In this document: piece by piece, positions 1 through 7,740 of the stretch
How the letters are laid out: every line of letters starts with the position of its first letter
Numbering within the stretch: the first letter of the stretch is position 1
NCBI GenBank assembly: GCA_025464735.1
Contig: JAODMX010000271.1
Span: forward strand, 1 to 23,370
Direction of reading: 5' to 3'
DNA: 23,370 nt
Origin: Frondihabitans sp.
Lineage (GTDB): Bacteria > Actinomycetota > Actinomycetes > Actinomycetales > Microbacteriaceae
The notes under the pieces: model-generated
What the model saw: only the letters and a program-made list of their open reading frames with translations
Told to the model about the DNA's origin: nothing
Database searches by the model: none
Position numbers and translations under genes: made by a program

Positions 1-1758
1 CCACTCGTCACTCCACCCCGGCGTGCCGAGGGGCCAGAACGGCACCGCGACCTGGATGAAACCGCCCAGGCTCTTGTGAACATCCACAGCGTTCTTGACC
101 CGCTGCAGTTGCGGGGCAGACAGGAGGTCGTGACGGCCACCCAGGTGAACACGCGCGAGGATCGATTGGACCATGGTGAAGTCGATCAGGTCGTCCGACC
201 ACTCGGGCTGAGGATACGACCACACTGCGGCCTGCTCGGGCGCGATGTTCGATGGCGCCCCGCAGGCAATGACGGCGTTGACGATCGGACTCTCCTGATC
301 ACTCGTCGACTGCAGCTGCGCAACCGACAGGAGAGCGGCGTCGGCACGCATCGCCCCCGACGAACAGTTCTCGAGAATCAACTCGGGGTGCCGCCGCCGA
401 ACGGACGTGAGCCAGCCGACGTACGCCCTGTCATGACCCAGAAGGCCCTCACCGAGACTCTCGGCATCAACCTCGGTCCCTTCGCCGATGTTGATGTTGT
501 AGTCGAACTTGAAGTAACCGATTCCGTAGTCGGCGACCAGCCTGTCCACTGTCTCGTCCAGCCGTGCTCGAACGGCGGGGTGTCGGAAGTCGAGGTGGTA
601 TCTGCCCTGCTCGGCGACCGCGCGTCCTTCCCTCCGGAAGAACGCCTCGGCGGGCAGTTGAACGACGGCCGGCGAGTTGACGCCCATGACCTCGGGTTCG
701 AGCCAGAGCCCGGGGGTCATGCCGCGGTCTCGGATCCGATCGGTGACTTCCGCGAGCCCGTTGGGGAATCGAATGGTCGACTCACGCCACTCGCCGACGG
801 TGCTCCACCATCCGGCGTCGTCCGCGTACCAACCCGCGTCGATCACGAAGTAGTCGGCCCCGACGAATGCCGCACTGTCGACGAGCGGGAGCAGCTTCTC
901 GGTGCTCGGGTCGCCCATGAGGCAGTTCATGTAGTCGTTGGCGATCACGGGAAGGGTGCCGGTGCGCAGCCGCGTCTGCCAGTGGTGCTGCCGGTAGGTC
1001 GGGCCGCTGAGCGAGAGTGCTGCGTCGCGCCCGACGTCGTCCAGTTCGGACCACCAGGGGCCGTTGTGCTCGATCTGCCACATCCAGATCGTGTTGCTCT
1101 CGGGATCCTCGAGGGCACCCATCGGAAGGTGAGTCGACGACGACCAACTGCCGACGCCCCCGTACGAGAACGACGTTCGCGTTGAGCTCGTCGCGTGCGG
1201 AATGCCGGCGTCGACCAGGCCGACCTCGGCCAGTGAGCGCTCCTGCCAGCGGTATTCCGCGGTCCACGCCATGAGCCCGGTGTGACTGCGCAACCGCTCG
1301 AAGACGTCGGCATCGATGATCTCCGCGAACCCGCCCAGCACCAGGCTGCTCAGGTATTCCACAACGACGTCCTCCGCCCCGGAGTGCGTGAGCCGGTTCT
1401 CGACCGTGACCGTCGACGGGGTGCCGGTGCGCAGGCGCGTCTCGACGAGGATCCCGGTGGTCGAGTCGATCTGCGTGACCGTCAGGCTGTCGGATCCGAC
1501 GTCATAGGAGACGAGCCGGAGCCGATCGCTCGCGGCGTAGTTGCGGTGACGCACGTCGTGGCTGTGACGCACGTGGCTCTCACCGGCAAGCGAGAGCTCG
1601 ACGAGCGGCGTGACGTGGGGGCGGTCATTCTGCGTGCGCTGCCTTCCGGCCACGGCGAGCCCGACGAGGCGCACCGGGGCATCTCGGGGAAGGTCGAGAC
1701 GAACCTCGACCGAACCGAGGGTCACGCGGAGTTCGTCGATCGCCAGGTCGACCGCCAT
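1..1758 (-). CDS. GH36-family alpha-galactosidase (partial, 3' end beyond window)
   Basis: The frame stays open from an ATG at 1758 to base 1 (586 codons), so the C-terminus lies off the left edge. It reads as a glycoside hydrolase family 36 enzyme, which removes alpha-linked galactose from oligosaccharides such as raffinose or melibiose by a retaining mechanism. Visible family motifs are LEPEVMG, then YFKFDYNINIGEG with the probable nucleophile Asp419, LENCSSGAMRAD, and STSDQESP with the probable acid/base Asp487. An N-terminal beta-rich domain precedes the barrel. No signal peptide is seen, so it should act in the cytoplasm on imported sugars. The start codon shares one base with the stop of the upstream aldehyde dehydrogenase (TGATG), so it is the last visible gene of the operon. 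Related families often total about 700 residues, so perhaps 100-150 are missing. The exact glycoside is uncertain, given the uronate-like neighbours. Confidence 0.9.
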   Translation of the reverse strand, partial: MAVDLAIDELRVTLGSVEVRLDLPRDAPVRLVGLAVAGRQRTQNDRPHVTPLVELSLAGESHVRHSHDVRHRNYAASDRLRLVSYDVGSDSLTVTQIDSTTGILVETRLRTGTPSTVTVENRLTHSGAEDVVVEYLSSLVLGGFAEIIDADVFERLRSHTGLMAWTAEYRWQERSLAEVGLVDAGIPHATSSTRTSFSYGGVGSWSSSTHLPMGALEDPESNTIWMWQIEHNGPWWSELDDVGRDAALSLSGPTYRQHHWQTRLRTGTLPVIANDYMNCLMGDPSTEKLLPLVDSAAFVGADYFVIDAGWYADDAGWWSTVGEWRESTIRFPNGLAEVTDRIRDRGMTPGLWLEPEVMGVNSPAVVQLPAEAFFRREGRAVAEQGRYHLDFRHPAVRARLDETVDRLVADYGIGYFKFDYNINIGEGTEVDAESLGEGLLGHDRAYVGWLTSVRRRHPELILENCSSGAMRADAALLSVAQLQSTSDQESPIVNAVIACGAPSNIAPEQAAVWSYPQPEWSDDLIDFTMVQSILARVHLGGRHDLLSAPQLQRVKNAVDVHKSLGGFIQVAVPFWPLGTPGWSDEW

Positions 1759-3206
1759 CAGATCGTTCCCATCACGCCGTCCACCCGGCGAGGGATCCCG
1801 AGCGGGTTGCCGTCACGGAGGGCGGGGGGAAGGATCCGCGACGGAGCACTCTGATAGGCGACCGGCCGCTGGAACCGCCGCGTCGCCGTCGCACCGACCG
1901 ACGTGTGCAGCGAGGTGGTCGACGGGTAGGGCCCGCCGTGGTGCTGCGACCAAGTCACGGCCACGCCGGTCGGCCAGCCCTCGAAGAGGAGGCGCCCGGC
2001 GCGCTCGCGCAGGAGGGCTGTGAGCTCGGTGAGATCGTCGTCGTCCTCCGCGTGCAGGGTCGCCGTCAGGCTGCCGGGCACCGCGGCGATCCCGGCGAAC
2101 AGCTCACCCTCGTTGTCGTAGTGGACGAGCAACGTGACCGGTCCAAAGCACTCCTCGAGCAGCACGGCGGGGTCGGCGAGCACAGCCCGGACCGTCGTGG
2201 CGAGCACCACAGCGGACGCACCGTCACTCTGCCCCGAAGCGGTTGGATCACCCGCCACCACGGTGACTCCGGCATCGGCGGCAAGAGCGGCGACACCTTG
2301 TGGGAAGGACTCACGGATCGACTCGGTGAGGAGCGTCGCGTGCAGAGCCGGCACCTTCCCTGCGAGCTGCTCGGCGAACCCGGATCCACTCGGCACGAAG
2401 ACGACGCCGGGCTTCGTGCAAAACTGGCCAGCACCCAGCGTGAACGAACCAGCCAGACCCTCGGCAAGTTCGGCGCCGCGTCGACGAGCGGCCAGAGCTG
2501 TGACGACGACGGGATTCACGCTGCCGAGCTCACCGTAGAACGGCACCGGTTGAGGTCGCGCGGCGGCCCGGTCGAAAAGCGCCCGCCCACCTCTGACCGA
2601 CCCGGTGAATCCGACCGCGGTGATCGCGGGATGCTCGACCAGGGCGATCCCTGCATCCTGCCCCTCCACCAGAGCGAAGAGGCCCTCAGGGGCCCCCGCC
2701 GAAGCCAGGGCCCTCGTCACCAGCTCCGCCACCCGCCGCGAGAGTCGCGGATGCCCCGGGTGCGCTTTGACGACGACCGCGCAGCCGACGGCGAGCGCGG
2801 AGGCGGTATCGCCTCCGGCCACCGAGAAGGCAAAGGGAAAGTTGGACGCGGCGAAGACCGCGACCGGCCCCAGCGGGACGAGCAGGCGGCGGAGATCAGC
2901 GTTCGGGGGCACGGCGGCCGGGTTGGGGTGGTCGATCACGGCCTCGAGGTACGAGCCCTCGCGGATCACGCGTCCGAAGAGCCGCAGCTGCGCTGAGGTG
3001 CGAGCGATCTCTCCCGTGAGTCGGGGCGCACCGAGGTGCGTCTCGTCATTGGCGAGCGGCACGAGGGCGTCGGAGTGCGCGTCGAGGGCGTCGGCCACCG
3101 CGTCGAGCCAACGGGCGCGGTCGCCGTCGGACGCTGCGGCCGAGCGTCGTCCCGCCTGCGTGGCCGCGATCATGATGCGGTCGAGTTCGTCGAGCGGGGT
3201 GTCCAC
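1758..3206 (-). CDS. Alpha-ketoglutarate-semialdehyde (2,5-dioxovalerate) dehydrogenase
   Basis: A 482-residue aldehyde dehydrogenase. It should oxidise 2,5-dioxopentanoate (alpha-ketoglutarate semialdehyde) to alpha-ketoglutarate with NAD(P)+, the last step of oxidative sugar-acid pathways. Typical motifs are ASNFPFAFSVAGGDTAS at the cofactor pocket, Lys147 in VVVKAHPGHP, the general base Glu226 in YGELGSVNP, and the catalytic Cys263 in GQFCTKPG. The AHPGHP and ELGSVNPV segments resemble the ketoglutarate-semialdehyde subgroup rather than generic ALDHs. I chose the GTG at 3206 because AAGGAG lies 7 bases upstream; a longer open frame to 3308 would overlap the preceding gene and adds a proline-rich, non-ALDH tail. 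It lies 52 bases after the dehydratase gene and overlaps the galactosidase by one base. The subgroup assignment is from remembered sequence style and is quite secure because the preceding genes make the same substrate. Confidence 0.85.
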   Translation of the reverse strand: MDTPLDELDRIMIAATQAGRRSAAASDGDRARWLDAVADALDAHSDALVPLANDETHLGAPRLTGEIARTSAQLRLFGRVIREGSYLEAVIDHPNPAAVPPNADLRRLLVPLGPVAVFAASNFPFAFSVAGGDTASALAVGCAVVVKAHPGHPRLSRRVAELVTRALASAGAPEGLFALVEGQDAGIALVEHPAITAVGFTGSVRGGRALFDRAAARPQPVPFYGELGSVNPVVVTALAARRRGAELAEGLAGSFTLGAGQFCTKPGVVFVPSGSGFAEQLAGKVPALHATLLTESIRESFPQGVAALAADAGVTVVAGDPTASGQSDGASAVVLATTVRAVLADPAVLLEECFGPVTLLVHYDNEGELFAGIAAVPGSLTATLHAEDDDDLTELTALLRERAGRLLFEGWPTGVAVTWSQHHGGPYPSTTSLHTSVGATATRRFQRPVAYQSAPSRILPPALRDGNPLGIPRRVDGVMGTI

Positions 3207-3258
3207 GGTGGTTCTCCTTCGAATGGTGGGCTGAGGGTGCGGGCGCGCGGCAGCCGGG

Positions 3259-4335
3259 TCAGGTGTCGGCGGTGAAGTGGAGTCCGAGCCCGGGCGAGCC
3301 CCCGCCAACCCGCAGCAGGCCGTCGGCGATGGTCACTCCGGTCGGTTCACTGAGCAGACCCAGCCGATCGAAGCTGGCATCTTCGACGTCCTCGACCCAG
3401 GATCGTCCCGGCAGAGTCAGGGCCAGCTGGCCGGAGAGCTCGGGGAGCAGGTGCGGCGCGACCTCGAGCGAGTGCGTTCGGGCGAGTTCCGCGATGGCGA
3501 GGAACGGCGTGATACCGCCCACTCGCACGATGTTGGGCTGGACGACGTCGACGGCTCCGGCATCGATGAGGTCGCGGAAGCGGTAGATCGTGTGACAGTT
3601 CTCGCCGAGAGCGACGGGCACATCGATGGAGCGTCGGAGTTCGGCGAACGCCGCCGTCTCGTCGGCGAGCAGAGGCTCCTCGATCCAGTCGAGGTCGAAG
3701 CGTTCGAGCGCTGCGACCGCGCGGCGAGCCGTCGTGAGATCCCAGCGCTGGTTGGCGTCGATCATCAGGTGGCGATCGGGGCCGAGGACGTCCCGGACCG
3801 CGGCGATGCGATCGACGTCCTCCCCGAGCTCGGGCTTGCCGACCTTGACCTTGACGCCGGTACATCCTGCCGCGACCCACCGCTCGGCCTGGGCGACGAG
3901 CTCGTCGAGCGAATAGTGCAGATTGACCCCGCTGCCGTAAACGGGAGCCGAGTCGTGACGGCGTCCGAGATGGTCGACGAGCGGGAGCCCGCGCTGTGAC
4001 GCGTCACGATCCCAGAGGGCGAGGTCGACTCCCGCCATCGCGATGGTCGTGAGACCACCCGAGCCGGCTTCGTGCAGGTGATGCCAGAGATCGTCCCAGA
4101 GCGGTGCCGCCTCGGCCGGACGACCGATGACGAAATCGCGGATGTCGTGGCGAAGCAGGGCGACAACCGCCTTCGGCCCGATTGTCGGGGTCCACGAGAA
4201 CCCCGTTCCCGAGCTGCCGTCATCACACCGCACGACGACTTCGATGACGTGCATCTCGCGGACGGCCTCGCCCCACGGCCGCACGAGCGGCGCTGTGTGC
4301 AGCGTGGCGACGAGGTCCGTGATGAGCGGAGGCAT
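3259..4335 (-). CDS. Mandelate racemase/muconate lactonizing (enolase superfamily) sugar-acid dehydratase
   Basis: A 358-residue enolase-superfamily enzyme of the mandelate-racemase type, probably dehydrating an aldonic or aldaric acid (galactarate, talarate or similar). From the ATG at 4335, the KxK base motif is Lys162/Lys164 (GVKVKVG). Metal ligands are Asp193 (MIDANQRWD), Glu219 (WIEEP) and Glu245 (GENCH). His295 (APHLLPE) is the second base. The partner of that histidine is normally Asp in QPD..R.GG, but here the sequence is QPNIVRVGG with Asn268, which is unusual. The RVGGITPFLAIAELA stretch resembles talarate/galactarate dehydratases. The start shares one base with the upstream stop; a GTG one codon earlier (4338) is an alternative. 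Between the KDG-dehydratase-like and semialdehyde dehydrogenase genes, it should provide the deoxy-keto acid, if it is active. The exact substrate cannot be told. Confidence 0.82.
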   Translation of the reverse strand: MPPLITDLVATLHTAPLVRPWGEAVREMHVIEVVVRCDDGSSGTGFSWTPTIGPKAVVALLRHDIRDFVIGRPAEAAPLWDDLWHHLHEAGSGGLTTIAMAGVDLALWDRDASQRGLPLVDHLGRRHDSAPVYGSGVNLHYSLDELVAQAERWVAAGCTGVKVKVGKPELGEDVDRIAAVRDVLGPDRHLMIDANQRWDLTTARRAVAALERFDLDWIEEPLLADETAAFAELRRSIDVPVALGENCHTIYRFRDLIDAGAVDVVQPNIVRVGGITPFLAIAELARTHSLEVAPHLLPELSGQLALTLPGRSWVEDVEDASFDRLGLLSEPTGVTIADGLLRVGGGSPGLGLHFTADT

Positions 4336-5288
4336 CACGCGGGGGCAGCAGCGTGATCGGCCACGAACGCGTGACCGACCTCGAGGATCCGGGCGAGTTC
4401 CGCTGTCTGCTCGTCGGTCGGATCCACAAGCGGTGGCCTCACGGATCCAACCGGCAGCCCCGCAAGCCGGAGGCCGGTCTTGATCAGCGAGACCCCGAAC
4501 CCGGGCGTCTGATCGCGAAGGCGGACGAGCGGCGCGTAGAACGCGTCGAGGAGATCGAGTCGTCGCTCTTCGTCGCCGGACACGTACGCGCGATAGTGCG
4601 CCATCGCGATCTCGGGCGCCATCGCGAACGCCGCCGAGGAGTAGAGCGGCATCCCGAGCGCGCGGTACGCGCCCTGCGTCAGCTCGGCCGTGAGCAGACC
4701 GTTGAAGAACTGGAAGTCGTCACGACCCGTGGCGCGGACGGCCAGGGCGATCTCCTGGGCGAGACCGATGTCGCCGGTGCCATCCTTGAACCCGATCACC
4801 TTCGGGTTGCCGGCGAGATGAGCGACAGCGGCGGGCGTATAGCGGGCGCCACCCCGGTGGTAGACGATCACCGGGAGGTCGGACGCGGCGGCGATCGCTT
4901 CGACGTAGGCGATCGTTCCGGCGATCGGCCCTGCCACGAGGTACGGCGGGAGGACCAGGAGGGCGTCGGCTCCCGCTTCCTCGGCGCGACGGGCAAGTTC
5001 GATCGCGGTGCCGAGTGAGCCGCCGGTGCCGGCGACCACAGGGATCCGGCCCTCGCCACCGCGCGCTGCCACGACTTCGACCGTGGTCGCGACGACCGAG
5101 GCCGCCTCGTCCACGGAGAGCGCGTGGATCTCTCCGGTGCCACACGCTGGGAAGACTCCGCCGGGAGCCCAGTCGAGGCGCGACGACACGTGCTCGGCAA
5201 GGATGTCGAGGTCGACTCGACCGGTCGGGGCGAACGGTGTGACGGGGAAGAAGAGGATGCCGTCGAACCTGATGGGGGTGGTGCTCAT
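4335..5288 (-). CDS. 5-dehydro-4-deoxyglucarate dehydratase-like protein (DHDPS/NAL superfamily)
   Basis: A 317-residue class I aldolase-fold protein of the dihydrodipicolinate synthase superfamily. The segments FFPVTPF, PACGTGEIHALS and VIGFKDGTGDI match 5-dehydro-4-deoxyglucarate dehydratase, which dehydrates and decarboxylates 5-keto-4-deoxyglucarate to alpha-ketoglutarate semialdehyde, water and CO2. Lys168 (GFKDG) is the expected Schiff-base lysine and Tyr143 (VIVYHRGGARY) the conserved tyrosine. The product is the substrate of the aldehyde dehydrogenase two genes downstream. The ATG overlaps the stop of the epimerase gene by 4 bases (ATGA), which implies translational coupling. The main alternative is L-2-keto-3-deoxyarabonate dehydratase, a related member that makes the same product from a C5 acid. 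Confidence 0.82.
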   Translation of the reverse strand: MSTTPIRFDGILFFPVTPFAPTGRVDLDILAEHVSSRLDWAPGGVFPACGTGEIHALSVDEAASVVATTVEVVAARGGEGRIPVVAGTGGSLGTAIELARRAEEAGADALLVLPPYLVAGPIAGTIAYVEAIAAASDLPVIVYHRGGARYTPAAVAHLAGNPKVIGFKDGTGDIGLAQEIALAVRATGRDDFQFFNGLLTAELTQGAYRALGMPLYSSAAFAMAPEIAMAHYRAYVSGDEERRLDLLDAFYAPLVRLRDQTPGFGVSLIKTGLRLAGLPVGSVRPPLVDPTDEQTAELARILEVGHAFVADHAAAPA

Positions 5289-6196
5289 GATCTGCTCTCT
5301 TCGATTTCGACAGGGTGGAGCTGTTCTCGCCAGGAGCGCGTCGGTCGCCAGTCGAGGAGCCTCTCGGCCTTGGCCGTGGAGAAGGCGGGCGCCCCTTCCG
5401 CGAGGGATTCGGCAACCGTTGCCGCTTCGGGGAGGAATCGAGGAATCAGGGTCGCGAGGCTCTCCCGAGCCAGGGCGTCCGAGGCACCGACGAAGAACAC
5501 GGATCCGTTGGGGACCGTTGTGGCGCGCGCCAGCCAGGCCAGCACGAAGTCGCCGACGTCACGGGCGTCCACGTAGTTAAACAGCGAGACGGCCGCGTAC
5601 TCGGGATGCGCGAGACGTGCGTTGAGGGTGTGCCCCTGCTGGGTCGGCGCGCCCTCCCATTCCTCGGGCGAGATCACGAAGCACGGGCGGAAGACGCCGT
5701 AGCGAACAGCGTCACCGTCGCGGAGGACCGCCATCGCCACGATCTCCTCGATGACCCGCTTCGACAGCGAGTAGGCGTTCCACGGGGCCAGGGGGCTCTC
5801 CTCGTCGAGCGGCAAACGATCGGGCCGCCAGCCGTGCGGCGCCCCGTAGCCGAGCACGGTGGGTGAACTCGCCGCGAGGACCTTGGTCGCCCCGGATGCG
5901 ACGGCCGCCTCGACGACGTTCCAGGCGATGGTGGTGTTGGTTCGGAAGATGACGTGCTCGGGGGCACTGAACGGGACGGCGATGGCGGCGAGATGCACGA
6001 CGAACTCCGGCCGAACCTCTGCGAAAGCGGCCAGCGTCGCGTCGTGGTCGGTGAGGTCGATCGCGATCTCGGCGCATGGGGCTGCCGGGGTCGTCTGGTG
6101 ATCGAGCGAGGTGACGTCGTGGCCTGCCCCGACGAGAGTCGTGACGACACTGCGGCCGAGGCGGCCGGCACCTCCGGTGACGAGGACTCGTGTCAC
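5285..6196 (-). CDS. NAD-dependent epimerase/dehydratase family protein (possible uronate or sugar dehydrogenase)
   Basis: A 303-residue extended short-chain dehydrogenase. The N-terminal Rossmann motif is VTGGAGRLG (residues 6-14), Asp47 in AIDLTD is a typical early conserved Asp, and the catalytic set is Ser110/Ser111 (AASSPT), Tyr142 and Lys146 (YSLSK). The GTG at 6196 is used because the dinucleotide-binding motif begins four residues later and the start overlaps the preceding stop as GTGA. A longer open frame to 6328 would only add an arginine-rich, non-homologous tail. In an operon ending in keto-deoxyglucarate chemistry, a hexuronate 1-dehydrogenase (uronate to aldarate lactone) is an attractive role, since known uronate dehydrogenases are SDRs. 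A nucleotide-sugar or sugar epimerase is equally compatible with the motifs. Confidence 0.8.
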   Translation of the reverse strand: MTRVLVTGGAGRLGRSVVTTLVGAGHDVTSLDHQTTPAAPCAEIAIDLTDHDATLAAFAEVRPEFVVHLAAIAVPFSAPEHVIFRTNTTIAWNVVEAAVASGATKVLAASSPTVLGYGAPHGWRPDRLPLDEESPLAPWNAYSLSKRVIEEIVAMAVLRDGDAVRYGVFRPCFVISPEEWEGAPTQQGHTLNARLAHPEYAAVSLFNYVDARDVGDFVLAWLARATTVPNGSVFFVGASDALARESLATLIPRFLPEAATVAESLAEGAPAFSTAKAERLLDWRPTRSWREQLHPVEIEESRS

Positions 6197-7539
6197 GATC
6201 GACCGGCCGTGACGCGCTTCGTCAGATCGATCCCGAGGTTGAGATCGGCCACCCGCACGGCCTGGCCGCTGACGAGCGATGCGTTGCCGGCGATCCCGAC
6301 GGCGACCGAGCGGATGCCGTCCAGCCAACCGGCCGGGCGTCCGAGCGGGTCGGGGCCGGCACCCTCGAACACGTCTCGGAGCAGCCGAACGTCGCCACCG
6401 CCGTGCGCGGTGCCGCCATCGGCGATGACGACCTCTTCCGCTTCGCCCCAGTGGCTTTGCACGAGAAGGGTCTCCGACGGCGGACGAAGGCTCTGCGCCT
6501 GCCCATTGTCGGGTGAGGCGCTCGGATCGATGGTGTCGCGTTCGACGAGGCTGCCTCGTTCCACGACCCGCAACTCGGCCCGCCCCTTGGTGCCGTTGAT
6601 CGAGACCGTATAGCCCTCCCAGGGTGAGTGGGCGTTCAGGGAGTACGACATGCTGGCGCCCTTCTCGTAGTCAACCACGAGCGAGAGATTGTCTTCGATC
6701 GAGATTCCCTCGGAGAAGACATCCTGATCGCGCCGATACCCATCGAAGCGCTCGTTCTCGAGGTACAGCGCCTCGAGCACCTCGTCGGTTCGGAGGTCAA
6801 GCAGGAAGGGATCATTGGCGGCCTCGGCGGTCGTGCCACGCTCCGGTCGCGTGCCGAGGCCGCGGCGCTCGGCCTGTTCGGCGCCGTAGAAGCGGAGCCC
6901 GCCGCTCGCAAACACTCGCGCAGGGACATCATCGATCCACCAGTTGACGAGATCGAAGTGATGGGAGGCCTTGTGGATCAGCAGCCCGCCCGAATTCGCC
7001 TTGTCACGGTGCCAGCGACGGAAGTAGTCGGCGCCGTGATTGGTGTCGAGCACCCACTCGAAGTGCACCGACGTGACGTCGCCGATGCGTCCCGACTGCA
7101 CAACCTCCTTGAGGGCCGAGTTGCGCGGCGAGTAGCGGTAGTTGAACGTCACGACGACGTTGCGTCCCGTCGTCTCGACCGAGTCGACGATCGAGCGACA
7201 ACCCGCCGCGTCGATCGTGAGCGGCTTCTCGACGACGACATCGGCCCCTGCCGCCTGGGCTCGGACCACCATCTCGGCGTGGGTCCGATCGGGGCTCGTC
7301 ACGATAATCCGGTCGATGCGTTGTTCGCGGACGACGCGTTCGAGATCGTCAGGAGAGCAGAGGAGGGGCCTCGCCACACCGGCCGCCTCGAGGGCGCGGG
7401 CGTGGTACTCGAGGCGTCCCTCGTTCACGTCGAACAGGGCAACGAGCTGCGCGCCATCGGCGTGGGCCGTGGTCATGGCTTCCAGGTACATGCGCGCACG
7501 CATGCCCGAGCCGATCAATCCGTACCGGGTTGTCGTCAT
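6193..7539 (-). CDS. Gfo/Idh/MocA family oxidoreductase
   Basis: A 448-residue NAD(P)-dependent sugar oxidoreductase and the first gene of the operon. The N-terminal Rossmann fold shows YGLIGSGMRARMY (residues 6-18), LFDVNEGRL after strand 2, and the family EKP motif at 104-106 (VVVEKPLTI). The catalytic-domain signature HKASHHFDLVNWWIDD holds the His/Asp region typical of the family. It is longer than the common 330-390 residues, with extra sequence in the C-terminal half. The ATG at 7539 follows GGAGG by 5 bases; the in-frame ATG nine bases upstream (7548) would place that Shine-Dalgarno inside the gene. It may oxidise the sugar released by the galactosidase or interconvert a keto form. The substrate cannot be deduced. 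The promoter and LacI-type operator lie directly upstream. Confidence 0.88.
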   Translation of the reverse strand: MTTTRYGLIGSGMRARMYLEAMTTAHADGAQLVALFDVNEGRLEYHARALEAAGVARPLLCSPDDLERVVREQRIDRIIVTSPDRTHAEMVVRAQAAGADVVVEKPLTIDAAGCRSIVDSVETTGRNVVVTFNYRYSPRNSALKEVVQSGRIGDVTSVHFEWVLDTNHGADYFRRWHRDKANSGGLLIHKASHHFDLVNWWIDDVPARVFASGGLRFYGAEQAERRGLGTRPERGTTAEAANDPFLLDLRTDEVLEALYLENERFDGYRRDQDVFSEGISIEDNLSLVVDYEKGASMSYSLNAHSPWEGYTVSINGTKGRAELRVVERGSLVERDTIDPSASPDNGQAQSLRPPSETLLVQSHWGEAEEVVIADGGTAHGGGDVRLLRDVFEGAGPDPLGRPAGWLDGIRSVAVGIAGNASLVSGQAVRVADLNLGIDLTKRVTAGRS

Positions 7540-7590
7540 CGAGTCCTCCATGGTCTGCGCCGTCGCGACCGACCGATTGAGTGCCGGATC

Positions 7591-7610
7591 CTGAGAAAGC
7601 GTTTCCTCAG
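7591..7610. promoter_or_regulatory. LacI-family operator 1
   Basis: CTGAGAAAGCGTTTCCTCAG is an imperfect palindrome (16 of 20 positions symmetric) around a central CG at 7600-7601, the usual layout for LacI/GalR regulators. It lies between the operon promoter and the first gene and about 130 bases before the divergent lacI-type gene. Binding by that regulator is an inference. Confidence 0.7.
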
Positions 7611-7623
7611 CATTCCTCCAGCC

Positions 7624-7652
7624 ATTAGAACAGGAATGAATCGACCCGTCAA
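7624..7652 (-). promoter_or_regulatory. Sigma70-type promoter of the sugar-acid operon
   Basis: Read on the minus strand, TTGACG (7652-7647) and TCTAAT (7629-7624) are separated by exactly 17 bases, a near-consensus vegetative promoter. Transcription would begin near 7617, leaving a leader of about 78 bases before the ATG at 7539. The operator palindrome at 7591-7610 lies just downstream of the predicted start, a good position for repression. Confidence 0.7.
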
Positions 7653-7678
7653 ACCCCGGCTGGACGGCTGCGACGTCG

Positions 7679-7698
7679 GTGTGAAAAGGTTTCCTCGG
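7679..7698. promoter_or_regulatory. Possible second LacI-family operator
   Basis: GTGTGAAAAGGTTTCCTCGG matches operator 1 at 15 of 20 positions, with the right half TTTCCTC identical, but the left half and centre are degenerate. Its centre is 88 bases from that of operator 1. It lies upstream of the operon promoter and 43 bases before the regulator gene, so it could allow looping or autoregulation. Confidence 0.5.
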
Positions 7699-7740
7699 CT
7701 CACCACACGGGTCGGCCGACCAGAGCAAGGGGAATCCTCG

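Noticed and set aside
76..1185. Long open frame on the plus strand opposite the galactosidase
   Set aside because: It is antisense to a clear GH36 gene, has no family motif, and its composition is that of a high-GC shadow frame.
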